Shown here: positions 1 through 8,900 of the stretch, one piece after another
Position numbering within the stretch: the first letter of the stretch is position 1
How the letters are laid out: the number at the start of each line of letters is the position of its first letter
Source of the DNA: Oceanospirillum linum
GTDB taxonomy: Bacteria > Pseudomonadota > Gammaproteobacteria > Pseudomonadales > Halomonadaceae
Assembly: GCF_001995095.2 (NCBI RefSeq)
Contig: NZ_MTSD02000010.1
Span: 56,017 to 120,016, forward strand
Length of the DNA stretch: 64,000 bases
Direction: 5' to 3'
The notes under the pieces: generated by a model
Told to the model about the DNA's origin: nothing
The model's input: only the letters and a program-made list of their open reading frames with translations
The model's database searches: none
Made by a program: the position numbers and the translations under genes

Positions 1-150
1 TTCTTGAATATCGAATTTGATATTCTCTGCCCGGAAAGATGAACACATGTTTTTCAGAGCGCGATCATAGGTTTGAGCGCCCATTTTTACGGCTATGGTG
101 GCAACGTGATGTGAGGTGACGATTGTTGATCGAACTTTACGCTTTTTCAT
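1..150 (-). CDS. partial hypothetical protein, N-terminal end only
   Basis: A minus-strand reading frame starts with ATG at 150 and runs off the left edge of the window, giving 50 visible residues beginning MKKRKVRSTIVTSHHVATIA. The start is strongly basic and is followed by a possible short helix containing HHVATIAVKMGAQTY. No domain is recognised from this piece. The start is preceded by an A/G-rich stretch that could serve as a weak ribosome site. It is divergent from the LysE-type gene. Confidence 0.45.
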   Translation of the reverse strand, partial: MKKRKVRSTIVTSHHVATIAVKMGAQTYDRALKNMCSSFRAENIKFDIQE

Positions 151-299
151 CTCTGTATTCCTAGTGCTCTGAACATCAGATTGTAGCTGTTATGTGCCCA
201 AGATTGAACTGTTTGCTCTCAACCATTGCTGATTAGTAGCCTGCAATATTTTTCAGTCCTAAAATACTCCGTTTTGCTTGACTGTTTTAAGGAAACCCT

Positions 300-911
300 A
301 TGTCTTTAGTCCTTTGGTTATCTCTGCTGTTGATCTGTGTACTGGGTGCGATGTCACCGGGGCCGAGTTTAGCTGTGGTACTGCGTCAAACCGTCAGTAA
401 CGGTCGCGGTCACGGTATTGCAGCGGGTTGTGCCCATGCCTTGGGTGTAGCGGCCTGGGCTGCCGCAACCGTTTGGGGGCTGGGGATTCTGGTCAACCGT
501 TATGAGACCGTTTATCTGGCGCTGACCTGGGCGGGTGCGGCTTATCTGGTCTGGCTTGGTTTTAATGCCCTGCGCTATGCATCTACCCCTGAGTTACAGG
601 CAGAAAACGGCACCCGAGAGACCTATTGGCAGGCGGCACGGTCCGGCCTTTTTATCTCGCTGCTGAACCCGAAACTGGCGGTTTTCTTCACCGCACTTTT
701 TTCTCAGTTTGTCACCGCTGATCAGGGCTTAGAGGCTCAGCTGATTATGGTACTGACAGCGTCAATCGTAGATGGTCTCTGGTACACGCTGGTGGCACTT
801 CTGTTCTCCCAGGCACATCTGCTGGCCTGGTTACGTCGCCATGTGAAGCGTATTGAGCAGATGACGGGTGTCGTGCTGATTGGTTTGGCGGTTCGGGTGG
901 TGATCCCTTAA
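300..911 (+). CDS. LysE/RhtB family amino-acid exporter
   Basis: This 203-residue membrane protein matches the LysE/RhtB family, which exports amino acids and related metabolites through the inner membrane. The N-terminal helix carries the family signature GAMSPGPSLAVVLRQTV, followed by G-A-A-rich helices (about six in total) and the typical SLLNPKLAVFF segment near residues 120-130. Length is normal for the family. AAGGA lies about 7 bases before the ATG. The next gene starts on the base after the stop codon, so the two are co-transcribed. Substrate cannot be told from sequence. Confidence 0.9.
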   Translation: MSLVLWLSLLLICVLGAMSPGPSLAVVLRQTVSNGRGHGIAAGCAHALGVAAWAAATVWGLGILVNRYETVYLALTWAGAAYLVWLGFNALRYASTPELQAENGTRETYWQAARSGLFISLLNPKLAVFFTALFSQFVTADQGLEAQLIMVLTASIVDGLWYTLVALLFSQAHLLAWLRRHVKRIEQMTGVVLIGLAVRVVIP

Positions 912-1310
912 ATGTCCGTATCTGATTTTTTCAATGCCTCCGTTGGCCGGTATCCGGCCAATGTTCACAGCGTGTTCCACGCCCACGTCTATTTTGATGA
1001 GCAGACTCTGGGCTTTGCTACCCGTCTCTGCCATCGGGCCGGTGAGCAGTTTGGTATTCAGGTCGGGCGGGTGCATCAGCAGCGGGTTGGCCCCCACCCG
1101 GCGTGGAGCTGTCAGTTACTCTTTAAAACAACCGATTTTGAGCAGCTGATTCCCTGGTTGGATGCTCAGCGCTGCGAGTCAGCGGCGTGCGGGCGGACAG
1201 GACTGTCCATTTTGGTACATGGCGTTACCGGCGATCACCTGAAAGATCACACCGAGCACGCCTATTGGCTTGGTCAGCCCCTGGTATTGGATCTGTCGAT
1301 GTTTCAGTAA
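912..1310 (+). CDS. DOPA 4,5-dioxygenase family protein
   Basis: The 132-residue product fits the small DOPA 4,5-dioxygenase family (Pfam DOPA_dioxygen). Visible motifs are FHAHVYFD near residue 22, the central GRVHQQRVGPHPAW block near residue 52, and LDLSMF at the C-terminus. Characterised fungal members cleave the catechol ring of DOPA; most bacterial copies are uncharacterised, so the substrate here is unknown. It starts directly after the LysE-type stop codon without its own clear ribosome site, suggesting translational coupling. Its 3' end overlaps by 7 bases the convergent VOC gene. Confidence 0.85.
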   Translation: MSVSDFFNASVGRYPANVHSVFHAHVYFDEQTLGFATRLCHRAGEQFGIQVGRVHQQRVGPHPAWSCQLLFKTTDFEQLIPWLDAQRCESAACGRTGLSILVHGVTGDHLKDHTEHAYWLGQPLVLDLSMFQ

Positions 1311-1843
1311 GCTCCGGCGCTGTAAATCAGCTCATAGCTGTGGCTGTAGATCTCCAGAATATTGCCGAACGGATCTTCCATATAGATCATGCGATAAGGC
1401 TTCTCACCAGGGTAGTAGTAGCGCGGCTTTTCCATCCGTTTCTTACCACCGGCGGCCAGAATACGCTCGGCCAGTTCTTCTACATTTGGGTCCTGAACGC
1501 AAAAGTGGAAGATGCCGGTTTTCCAGTATTCAAAGTTATTCTCAGGGTTTTCCTGGTTATCAAACTGGAATAGCTCAACCCCGATACGATCCCCTGTGGA
1601 CAGGTGTGCAATCTGAAAGCGTTTCCAGCCCTCGCCAAACACTTCAGTACACATCTCGCCGATAGCACTGTCATCTTCTTCGATGGTGGTGGGCTGCATA
1701 ATCAGATACCAACCCAGCACCTCAGTATAGAATTTAACCGCAGCGTCCAGATCCGGTACCGAAATACCGATATGGGAGAAATTACGTGGATAGGTTGCGT
1801 GCTGTTCTGCCGGATGACGGGGCATCATTTGTTTGGCAATCAT
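1304..1843 (-). CDS. VOC superfamily (glyoxalase/extradiol-dioxygenase fold) protein
   Basis: The 179-residue protein has a vicinal-oxygen-chelate fold: an opening strand NFSHIGISVPDLDAAVKFY near residue 20, a central GVELFQF, a second half beginning GIFHFCVQDPNVEELAERI, and FGNILEIYSHSYE at the end. The His and Glu residues in these blocks are the usual metal ligands. Lactoylglutathione-lyase-like or dioxygenase roles are possible and cannot be separated here. GAGAGG precedes the ATG. The gene is divergent from a LysR regulator, its likely controller, across a region with a perfect 8-bp inverted repeat. Confidence 0.8.
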   Translation of the reverse strand: MIAKQMMPRHPAEQHATYPRNFSHIGISVPDLDAAVKFYTEVLGWYLIMQPTTIEEDDSAIGEMCTEVFGEGWKRFQIAHLSTGDRIGVELFQFDNQENPENNFEYWKTGIFHFCVQDPNVEELAERILAAGGKKRMEKPRYYYPGEKPYRMIYMEDPFGNILEIYSHSYELIYSAGAY

Positions 1844-1926
1844 GACTGACCTCTCAGGTTATCTTGTTCGGGTTGCTGTTTCAGAGCTTAGCTCTGCTTC
1901 GATAACGGGCAGCATACAAAGGGTCT

Positions 1927-1947
1927 TTGATAATATAAAATTATCAA
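1927..1947. promoter_or_regulatory. perfect inverted repeat in the VOC/LysR divergent promoter
   Basis: TTGATAAT and ATTATCAA are separated by 5 bases in the 131-bp space between the VOC gene and the LysR gene. The dyad sits about 28 bases before the LysR start, where LysR-type regulators usually bind to control themselves and their divergent target. The palindrome is seen directly; the binding is inferred. Confidence 0.45.
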
Positions 1948-1974
1948 TATTGATTGATTTGAGAATATTTTGTA

Positions 1975-2880
1975 ATGATAGATCCGCGCCTACTGAAAAC
2001 CTTCTGCAGCCTGGTGGATATTGGTCACTTTACCCGCACCGCTGAACAGCTGTTTATGACCCAATCCGGGGTCAGTCAGCATATTCGGAAGCTGGAAGAT
2101 CAGCTGCAGACCCGTTTACTGATCCGGGATGCCCGGCAATTCATATTGACGGATGCGGGACAGCGACTTTATCGGCAGGGAAAATCATTGCTGGCTGATA
2201 TGGAACACCTTGCCGCCAGTGTCATCGATGACCCCGAATACCAAGGTGAAGTACGTGTGATGTCACCAGGAAGTGTTGGGCTTAAACTGTATCCGCAGCT
2301 ACTGATACAGCAGAGCCAGCACCCCGGCCTGAGTATTGATTATCGCTTTGCCCCCAATCGTGAGATTGAACAGGCTATAGCCCAGCGACGCATCGACTTG
2401 GGATTCACCAGTCAGCCGCCACATCATGAGGACGTTAAAAGCCAGCCGGTTGCAGAGGAGCCTCTGCTGTTGGTGATACCTAAACAGGCAGACTATGCTG
2501 CAGTTCCCCAGTGGCAGACCTTGTGCGATCTTGGTTTTATCGGGCATCCTGATGCAGAGCATCATGCGGGTTTACTGCTGCAGGCTAACTACTCATCGTT
2601 TGAGCATGTTGAACAGTTTATCCGACGGGGGTTTTCTAACCAGATTAGCTTGATTTTACAGCCGGTGAGTCTTGGCTTAGGGTTTACGGTACTGCCAAGC
2701 TATGCCGTAGAAGCGTTTAGCGAGCAGGATAAAATTGCCACCTTTGCGTTAAATCAGCCTGTGAGTGAGACACTGTATCAGATTGAGCACCGCCAGAGCC
2801 CTCTGCCAAAGCGGGTACAAACCGTCGCGACTGAGATCAGACAGATATTATCAGCGTCTGCCCTTAACGTGCCCCGGTAG
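1975..2880 (+). CDS. LysR family transcriptional regulator
   Basis: A 301-residue LysR-type regulator. The N-terminal winged helix-turn-helix covers about residues 1-60 (LLKTFCSLVDIGHFTRTAEQ, then LFMTQSGVSQHIRKLEDQLQ), followed by a periplasmic-binding-protein-like effector domain from about residue 90. Length is typical. It is divergent from the VOC gene, so that gene is the likely target. The effector is unknown. The ATG directly follows a T-rich stretch and no strong ribosome site is seen. Confidence 0.92.
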   Translation: MIDPRLLKTFCSLVDIGHFTRTAEQLFMTQSGVSQHIRKLEDQLQTRLLIRDARQFILTDAGQRLYRQGKSLLADMEHLAASVIDDPEYQGEVRVMSPGSVGLKLYPQLLIQQSQHPGLSIDYRFAPNREIEQAIAQRRIDLGFTSQPPHHEDVKSQPVAEEPLLLVIPKQADYAAVPQWQTLCDLGFIGHPDAEHHAGLLLQANYSSFEHVEQFIRRGFSNQISLILQPVSLGLGFTVLPSYAVEAFSEQDKIATFALNQPVSETLYQIEHRQSPLPKRVQTVATEIRQILSASALNVPR

Positions 2881-2907
2881 CGTGTAGCCATAAAAGGAGG
2901 CCGTACC

Positions 2908-3714
2908 ATGAAAGCTAAACTGGCTGCGATTATTGAAGCCACCGGCACACCGGGGTTCAGCTCTGCACTGGCAGATTATCTGCGTACGCTACTGCCCTGC
3001 AGCCATCTGATTATTCTTGGCTGCCGCCGTAATAAACACCCTATTTATCTCTATGATGCTATTCCTCATAACCGGGAATACCTGTTTCAGCGCTATCTGA
3101 CCGATGCTTATCTGAGTGATCCTTTTTATCAGTTTTGCCTGGAGAATCATGGTGACAAAGCGCTGATACTCTCCGGTCTGGTTCAGGATGCCAGTTCTCA
3201 GCAGCGCTATCTGATCAACCGGTATCAACAGCAATTTTGTCCTCAGACCGGTGTTTTTGATGAGCTGTGCCTCTGTACATGGTTGGATGAAGAGCGCTGG
3301 ATTTTACTGTTTACCGGACAAACCGATGAAGACCCGACCCGGCATATGCGGCAGTACCATGAACTCAGCGCTGATTCTGCGGTACTGCATGCCCTGATCC
3401 GTCAGCAGTGGGCGGGGGCTGAGCGCAAACCCGAGACCTCTATGCTGCAATCGTCTGCCATGGCGGATAAGAGTGAGTTCCGGCTTGCGCTGCAACAGGC
3501 GATGCACTCCTTTGGTGAGGGCCTGCCGACCCCGAAAGAGCAGGGGATTACTTTGTTAATCGTGCAGGGGTATGACTCCGCAGATATCGCCCAGTTGGAA
3601 AGTATCGCCCTGGGCACAGTGAAGAACCACCGCAAGAGCATCTACCGCAAACTGAATGTCAGTTCCCTGAGCGAACTGTATCAGTTGTTTATGACGCACT
3701 TGCTGGTGAGTTAA
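2908..3714 (+). CDS. LuxR-type (GerE) helix-turn-helix regulator
   Basis: The 268-residue protein ends in a LuxR/GerE DNA-binding domain (about residues 200-265): TPKEQGITLLIVQGYDSADIA, IALGTVKNHRKSIYRKLNV and SSLSELYQLF are the canonical recognition helices. The N-terminal 170 residues do not show a clear autoinducer-binding or receiver domain and may be a divergent GAF-like sensor. A strong AAGGAGG lies 9 bases before the ATG. The gene follows the LysR gene by 27 bases and may be co-transcribed. Its stop overlaps the convergent LysR gene by 4 bases. Confidence 0.88.
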   Translation: MKAKLAAIIEATGTPGFSSALADYLRTLLPCSHLIILGCRRNKHPIYLYDAIPHNREYLFQRYLTDAYLSDPFYQFCLENHGDKALILSGLVQDASSQQRYLINRYQQQFCPQTGVFDELCLCTWLDEERWILLFTGQTDEDPTRHMRQYHELSADSAVLHALIRQQWAGAERKPETSMLQSSAMADKSEFRLALQQAMHSFGEGLPTPKEQGITLLIVQGYDSADIAQLESIALGTVKNHRKSIYRKLNVSSLSELYQLFMTHLLVS

Positions 3715-4637
3715 AGGTGGGTATCTTTTAGTGTGTCCTGACGAAAGACATCGTAGTAGATTTTATCCATACACTGGGCAAAAACTTGTATTAAATCGGC
3801 ATTGTGATTCTGTTCGTTGTGACAAAAATAGTATGAGATCGGAGTTTTGGGCATAAAGGGAATAATGGCCAGTTGCTGGTGTCGCCAGTGGGCTGATGCG
3901 GGGTGAACCAGGCCGACACCAAACCCCGCGGTAACCAGGTTGATCACCATGGATGCGGTGGTACCGTTTATCAGGAAGTTGGGGCGGCAGTTAAACTGAT
4001 CAAATAGTTTTGTCTGCAGTGCACTGCAATGATCATCCGGGTTGTAATCAACAAAATCAAAGCCATCTAAGTCTCTGGCGTGCAGAACCTTCTGACGGGC
4101 TAAAGGGTGATCCCTGGGTAGCACCGCCATTAATGAGGAGCTCAGTATAGGTGTAGAGCTGATGGTTGGGTGATCGATCGGCGTAGCGACAACCCCTATA
4201 TCCAGCTTGTGGCTGATGAGTAGCTCTTTAATGGCTGGGCTGTTGCTGGTAACCAGGGAGAGCTCAATGCCAGGGTTTTCCTGACGAAACAGCCTGCAAA
4301 CTTCAGCGGAATACTGGCTGGCCAGCGCAGGCAGAAAACCGATCGTCAGGCCTCTTCTTTCTTTGTTCTTCAGCTCACCAATTTTACGGTTTAATCCTGA
4401 AAGCTCTGCAAACAAGTGATCACTTTGCTCAAAAAGCTTTAATGCATCTGACGTCGGTTTAAGTCGACCGGACTGTCGGGTGAAGAGCTCCAGTCCTGTG
4501 GCTTCCTCAAATGATGAGATCAGTTTACTGACCGCTGATTGCGTTAGAAAAAGACTATCAGCGGCCCGTAGTGCGGAGCCATGTTTGATCACGGCCCGGA
4601 ACGCTTCCAGTTGCCGGAGATTAAATGTACTGCGCAT
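3711..4637 (-). CDS. LysR family transcriptional regulator
   Basis: A 308-residue LysR regulator with an N-terminal helix-turn-helix (FNLRQLEAFRAVIKHGSALR, then LFLTQSAVSKLISSFEEATG) and a substrate-binding-type effector domain. The sequence style resembles the NocR/OccR type regulators of opine or amino-acid catabolism, but this is only a similarity of motifs. It is divergent from the iron-uptake operon at 4.8 kb and may contribute to its control alongside Fur. Confidence 0.9.
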   Translation of the reverse strand: MRSTFNLRQLEAFRAVIKHGSALRAADSLFLTQSAVSKLISSFEEATGLELFTRQSGRLKPTSDALKLFEQSDHLFAELSGLNRKIGELKNKERRGLTIGFLPALASQYSAEVCRLFRQENPGIELSLVTSNSPAIKELLISHKLDIGVVATPIDHPTISSTPILSSSLMAVLPRDHPLARQKVLHARDLDGFDFVDYNPDDHCSALQTKLFDQFNCRPNFLINGTTASMVINLVTAGFGVGLVHPASAHWRHQQLAIIPFMPKTPISYYFCHNEQNHNADLIQVFAQCMDKIYYDVFRQDTLKDTHL

Positions 4638-4718
4638 GATGCCCTCAATTCGATTTAAGGATACCGGTTCGCTCTTCAGCAGGGTATTCCATTATGTCAT
4701 ACCCCCTTAATATTAATT

Positions 4719-4741
4719 CAATTGATAATTGTTATCAATTA
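4719..4741. promoter_or_regulatory. Fur box upstream of the FecBCD-type operon
   Basis: ATTGATAATTGTTATCAAT (4721-4739) is a nearly perfect palindrome matching the 19-bp Fur consensus built from GATAAT repeats. It lies about 65 bases before the start of the periplasmic binding protein gene. This indicates repression by Fur with iron and supports an iron-uptake role for the operon that follows. Confidence 0.8.
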
Positions 4742-4804
4742 CAGGCAAAATCCTGCTGCACATGTAATGACGGACCTTTTAACATCTGTATCAAGGATTT
4801 ATCT

Positions 4805-5842
4805 ATGACCTCTTTTTCTACATTGCGATCTGTTGGTCGGGCTACTCTGTTCGCTGGACTTCTTTCTATTCCCACCTGGGTTCAGGCTGAAAGTACTGCC
4901 AAAACGATTCTTCTGGAAAATTGCGGACAACAGCTGGCTTTGAGCGAACCGCCACAGCGTGTTGTGACCGTTGGTCAGGCAACAACCGAGATGTTGTATA
5001 GCCTTGGGTTGGGGGACAGAGTTGTCGGTACATCTAATTGGTTCACTGATGTTGCCCCTGAGTTTGAAAAGATCGATTCCGGTATCGAGCGAATTGCGGA
5101 GAACTTTCCGAGCTTTGAAGGCGTGATGGCAAGAAAACCGGATCTGGTGACCGCAGACTTTCTGTTCACAGTTGGCCCAAATGGGGTTGTGGGCAAACGC
5201 GAACAGTTTCATAAGCTAGGTGTTAACACCTATGTGCTGGCCTCTCAGTGCATCGACCAGGATACCAGTAAAGGCATCGATGGGGTGCGAACGGCGCTCT
5301 TCTCTCTGGATAGTCTGTATCGCAGTATCCGTGATATCGCCTCCCTGTTTCGCGTTGAACCTCGTGGAGAGGCATTGATTGAATCCATCCGTCAGCGGGA
5401 AGCCATGGCTATCGCTAGCGCCGAGCCCTACCGGCAACAGGGGCTTTCCGGTGTCGTTTGGTACTCCAGTGCTGCTTTAGGCGTTGACCCCTGGGTGGGT
5501 GGGAGTAAAGGCGTGCCCGCCTGGATGATGGCCTCTTTGGGGGTTGAAAATGTGATTGATTCCGATGAAGTTTGGCCCATGGTGGGCTGGGAGTCGATCG
5601 CCAAAGCGAATCCGGATTTTATCGTGATTGCTAAGATGGATCGCCGTCGCTTTGAGGCGGATGACTATAAAAAGAAACTGAAGTTTCTGCGTACCGACCC
5701 AGTTACCAGGGAAATGGATGCGGTAAAAAATGATCATATTATCGTTATGGATGCCCATGCCATGGAGGTGACACTGCGATCAGTCGCAGGGCTAGAGGTG
5801 TTAAGCAAAGCCATCGTTGAGCTGAATTCTGCTGAGAGATAA
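4805..5842 (+). CDS. ABC transporter periplasmic iron-siderophore/cobalamin-type binding protein
   Basis: The 345-residue product has a Sec signal peptide (basic start, hydrophobic run, cleavage near WVQAES) and a class III periplasmic-binding fold: PPQRVVTVGQATTEMLYSLG at the start of the mature domain and VEVLSKAI-like ending, as in FecB/BtuF proteins. It would bind a ferric siderophore or heme-like ligand and deliver it to the FecCD permease. I chose ATG 4805 over the upstream in-frame ATG at 4694 because the latter lies before the Fur box and the signal peptide begins at 4805 with AAGGA upstream. First gene of the operon. Confidence 0.88.
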   Translation: MTSFSTLRSVGRATLFAGLLSIPTWVQAESTAKTILLENCGQQLALSEPPQRVVTVGQATTEMLYSLGLGDRVVGTSNWFTDVAPEFEKIDSGIERIAENFPSFEGVMARKPDLVTADFLFTVGPNGVVGKREQFHKLGVNTYVLASQCIDQDTSKGIDGVRTALFSLDSLYRSIRDIASLFRVEPRGEALIESIRQREAMAIASAEPYRQQGLSGVVWYSSAALGVDPWVGGSKGVPAWMMASLGVENVIDSDEVWPMVGWESIAKANPDFIVIAKMDRRRFEADDYKKKLKFLRTDPVTREMDAVKNDHIIVMDAHAMEVTLRSVAGLEVLSKAIVELNSAER

Positions 5843-5845
5843 AAC

Positions 5846-6880
5846 ATGATTCAGCTGCTTTTAAGCCGGGTAAACACCATGTTACCCGGCCTCTATCCGG
5901 TTATATTTTCGGCGCTGGTGATCCTATTGGCCGCCGTCTCGTTAGCACTGAGTATTGGTGAAAGCCCTATCCCTCTTTCAACAGTCTACAAGACCCTGGC
6001 CAATAAGCTATTGGGTGCGAATTATCTTGTGGATACGATTGATGCCGGGATTTTGTGGGAATACCGCCTGAGTCGGGCCGTTATTGCGCTCTGTTGTGGT
6101 GCGGCTCTGGCCGTCAGTGGGGTTGTGTTGCAATCACTACTGCGGAATGTGCTGGTGGACCCCTATATTCTTGGAATTTCTGCCGGTGCATCGGCGGGGG
6201 CTGTAGCGGTGGCTATTGTTGGGGTTGGGGCAGGTGCTCTCTCAATGTCAGCGGGAGCTTTTGCAGGGGCTTTACTGGCTTTTGCTCTGGTTATGTTGCT
6301 ATCGCGGATGACTGGGCAGGTTATCCTGGCAGGTATTGCTGGGGCCCAGCTTTTTCATGCCCTGTCTGCCCTGATGATTGCGAAATCTGCCGATGCGGAG
6401 GCCGCCCGGGGGATCATGTTCTGGCTACTGGGCAATCTCAGCGGTGTTCGCTGGGAAAATGCCTGGCTGGCAGCTCCGGCTACTTTGGTGGGTCTATTGG
6501 TGGCCCTTTACTATGCCCGTGCATTGGATGCGTTCACATTTGGTGAGGAGTCTGCTCAATCCCTGGGGATTTCTGTTGTCAGGGTGCGGCTGATACTCAT
6601 TTTTGTCACTGCAATGTTGACCGCAGTGATGGTCTCTATGGTGGGCTCTATCGGTTTTGTCGGGCTGGTTATACCCCATGCTGCCCGTTATTTGGTCGGT
6701 ATCCGTCACCGCAGACTAATTCCCGCTGCAGCGCTTTTGGGGGCTGTTTTTCTGGTTATTGCTGATCTGATATCCCGAATTGTTATCAGTGGGCAAGTGT
6801 TGCCTATCGGCGTTGTGACCGCACTTATTGGGGCTCCCGCTTTTGCCCTTATTCTGATTCAAGGAGCAAAAAACCGATGA
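5846..6880 (+). CDS. FecCD family ABC transporter permease
   Basis: A 344-residue inner-membrane permease of the FecCD/BtuC family, with about ten helices and the family block ALAVSGVVLQSLLRNVLVDP (around residue 90) followed by LGISAGASAGA. The cytoplasmic coupling region GFVGLVIPHAARYLVG is near residue 270. A single permease gene implies a homodimer. It starts 3 bases after the binding protein and its stop overlaps the ATPase start by 4 bases, so this is a tightly coupled operon. Confidence 0.93.
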   Translation: MIQLLLSRVNTMLPGLYPVIFSALVILLAAVSLALSIGESPIPLSTVYKTLANKLLGANYLVDTIDAGILWEYRLSRAVIALCCGAALAVSGVVLQSLLRNVLVDPYILGISAGASAGAVAVAIVGVGAGALSMSAGAFAGALLAFALVMLLSRMTGQVILAGIAGAQLFHALSALMIAKSADAEAARGIMFWLLGNLSGVRWENAWLAAPATLVGLLVALYYARALDAFTFGEESAQSLGISVVRVRLILIFVTAMLTAVMVSMVGSIGFVGLVIPHAARYLVGIRHRRLIPAAALLGAVFLVIADLISRIVISGQVLPIGVVTALIGAPAFALILIQGAKNR

Positions 6881-7629
6881 TTTCTATCCGTGATCTCCGT
6901 TTTACACTACGGGGGAAAACGCTGATTCACCCACTTTCTTTTAGTGTGCGTCAAGGGGAGGTATTGGGACTGATCGGGCCAAACGGTTCTGGAAAGTCGA
7001 CACTGCTGAGATTGATGGCTGGCATTGCGACACCAGATCAGGGTGAGGTGTTGCTGGCTGGTGAGCCTGTTAAGGCTATGTCCCGAGAGGCGGTTGCACG
7101 TCAGATCGCCTTTGTAGCCCAGCAAGTTGACACTCACGACAGAATTTACGTTAGGGATGCGGTGGAGCTTGGGCGGACGCCCTGGTTATCGATGAGTAAC
7201 CCCTGGACGGATAAGGATGACCGTATTGTGGAGCAGGCGATGCAGCAATTGAATATTGAGCATCTTTCGGATCGGACTTGGCAAACGCTGTCCGGGGGGG
7301 AGCGTCAGCGTGTCCATATCGCACGGGTGTTGGCCCAGCAACCCCAGATACTGATTCTGGATGAGCCCACCAATCATCTGGATATTCAGAGCCAACTTGC
7401 CATCCTGCAGTTGATAACGAATCTGAATACAACCGTTATTGTGGCCCTGCATGATTTGAATCAGGCGGCTCAGTGTGATCGTTTACTGATGATGCAGTCC
7501 GGCAGATTGGTGGATATTGGGGCACCGGAACATGTTCTGAGTCCGGAAAATATTCGTACGGTGTTCGGGGTTAACATGTATCGAATTGATGATGCAGCCC
7601 TGCCTCGGCCCGTTCTACATTTCTTTTGA
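6877..7629 (+). CDS. ABC transporter ATP-binding protein of iron-siderophore type
   Basis: The 250-residue ATPase has Walker A GPNGSGKST at residues 34-42, the signature LSGGERQR near 138, Walker B ILILDEPTNHLDI near 160 and the switch histidine in VIVALHDLNQ. This is the FecE/FhuC/BtuD type that powers ferric-siderophore import with the upstream permease. The start overlaps the permease stop (ATGA). Confidence 0.93.
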   Translation: MISIRDLRFTLRGKTLIHPLSFSVRQGEVLGLIGPNGSGKSTLLRLMAGIATPDQGEVLLAGEPVKAMSREAVARQIAFVAQQVDTHDRIYVRDAVELGRTPWLSMSNPWTDKDDRIVEQAMQQLNIEHLSDRTWQTLSGGERQRVHIARVLAQQPQILILDEPTNHLDIQSQLAILQLITNLNTTVIVALHDLNQAAQCDRLLMMQSGRLVDIGAPEHVLSPENIRTVFGVNMYRIDDAALPRPVLHFF

Positions 7630-7634
7630 GCACG

Positions 7635-8552
7635 ATGCGAGACCATATGATGAGGGTGTCCTGGAAAGGTATTTGGCTCCGGCTACTGGCCAGTGCTTTA
7701 TTTGCGGGTATGGCCCTTTGCGTTAAAAAAGCCGCCACCGAGGCTCCTGTGGGTCAGATCGTTTTCTGGTGTAGCAGCGTGGCTCTGATCCCGATTGTTT
7801 TTTATTTAGTTTATCTGAGAGTGTTTCCATTAGCGCTTAAAACCAAGAACTGGAGAGGGCATTTGGAGCGAAGCGCCTATGGTTGTTTAGCGATGTTCTT
7901 TTCTTTTATTTCTCTGGCCTATTTACCTTTGACACTGGCCAGTATCTTTGGCTTTTTGGCGCCTATGCTGGCGATTCCCATGGCAGCTTTATATCTGGGC
8001 GAGCACCCGGGAGGGCACCTGATTGCTATGGTTCTGATGGGCTTTTTTGGGGTTTTGATAACACTTTATCCGATGTTGGAGTCCCCGGAGATGAGCCAGG
8101 CGACCCTTCTGGGGAGTGCCGCCGGACTGATCATGGCGATTGTAACCGCTCTAGCCAAGGTGAAAATTAAGCAGCTGACGCAGACAGAGCACCCCGGCAG
8201 CATCGCCTTTTATTTTGCGCTGACTTGCAGTGGTGTTGGGGGGGCAACCGTTCTGGCCGGTGATGTTACGACATCATGGCAGTGGGCAGAGCTGACCACC
8301 CAGTCTGTAGTCTGGCTGCTGGGGGCCGGTTTTTTGGGTGGCCTGGCCCATGTCATCATGACTGAGGCGGTTGCCCGGGCTTCTGTTTCAACGCTGGCAG
8401 TATTCGAATACTCCGCTATTTTTTGGGCCTTGAGCCTGGATTTTATCTTTTTTGGCGATGTGCCAGGCCTTCTTTCACTGCTTGGTGTGTCTATTATCAT
8501 CACGGCAGGACTAAACATCATAAGACGGCAGAATACCCGAATGAATCAGTGA
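7635..8552 (+). CDS. EamA/DMT family transporter
   Basis: A membrane protein of about 305 residues with two EamA repeats (about ten helices), e.g. WLRLLASALFAGMALCVKKA near the start and VSIIITAGLNIIRR near the end. EamA proteins export metabolites; in metallophore clusters of Pseudomonas an EamA protein (CntI type) exports the metallophore. Here it closes an iron-uptake operon, so export of a related ligand is an attractive inference. The start is uncertain: a TTG at 7626 overlaps the ATPase stop, and ATG occurs at 7635, 7647 and 7650. Confidence 0.82.
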   Translation: MRDHMMRVSWKGIWLRLLASALFAGMALCVKKAATEAPVGQIVFWCSSVALIPIVFYLVYLRVFPLALKTKNWRGHLERSAYGCLAMFFSFISLAYLPLTLASIFGFLAPMLAIPMAALYLGEHPGGHLIAMVLMGFFGVLITLYPMLESPEMSQATLLGSAAGLIMAIVTALAKVKIKQLTQTEHPGSIAFYFALTCSGVGGATVLAGDVTTSWQWAELTTQSVVWLLGAGFLGGLAHVIMTEAVARASVSTLAVFEYSAIFWALSLDFIFFGDVPGLLSLLGVSIIITAGLNIIRRQNTRMNQ

Positions 8553-8900
8553 TACGTCATCATTATTTGGCCAGACATTGATGAATAATGCGACGGAGTA
8601 AAGGCGCTCGGCAAAGTGACCTGTCCAGCCGATGTCCAGGTTTTCTGTTGCCTGTCTGGCTCAAGAGAGATTTGTTTTCTCTTTTTGTCGGAGCGGTTGA
8701 TGTCAGAGGTAACACAACCTCTCATCCTCCCATCTGTCCCTATAGGGATATGCGCCTTTGCGGCGTCTTCCTCTAAGCTGTTGCCATCTTCAGAGCAACC
8801 TCTGATTAACCCGTTTTGAACCCCAATAATCTGTTCTAAAACAATTAATCTACTCTTAACACAGTTAATTTATTCTAAACACAATGAAGTAAGGCACAGC
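8553..8900. other. intergenic region before tyrS with tandem 20-bp repeats
   Basis: No convincing gene is seen. The region holds a 12-bp palindrome TCCCTATAGGGA (8737-8748) and, just before tyrS, about three copies of a 20-bp direct repeat (8825-8883) with the pattern TTAATnTAnTCTnAACACA. The repeats end about 17 bases before the tyrS start codon and could be operator or leader elements. Confidence 0.5.

Noticed and set aside
4694..4804. Upstream start for the periplasmic binding protein
   Set aside because: The extension precedes and spans the Fur box and gives a Cys/Asn-rich non-signal start; ATG 4805 begins a proper signal peptide.
8588..8776. 62-codon open frame before tyrS
   Set aside because: Composition and lack of a ribosome site suggest chance; an overlapping frame of equal length exists in another phase.
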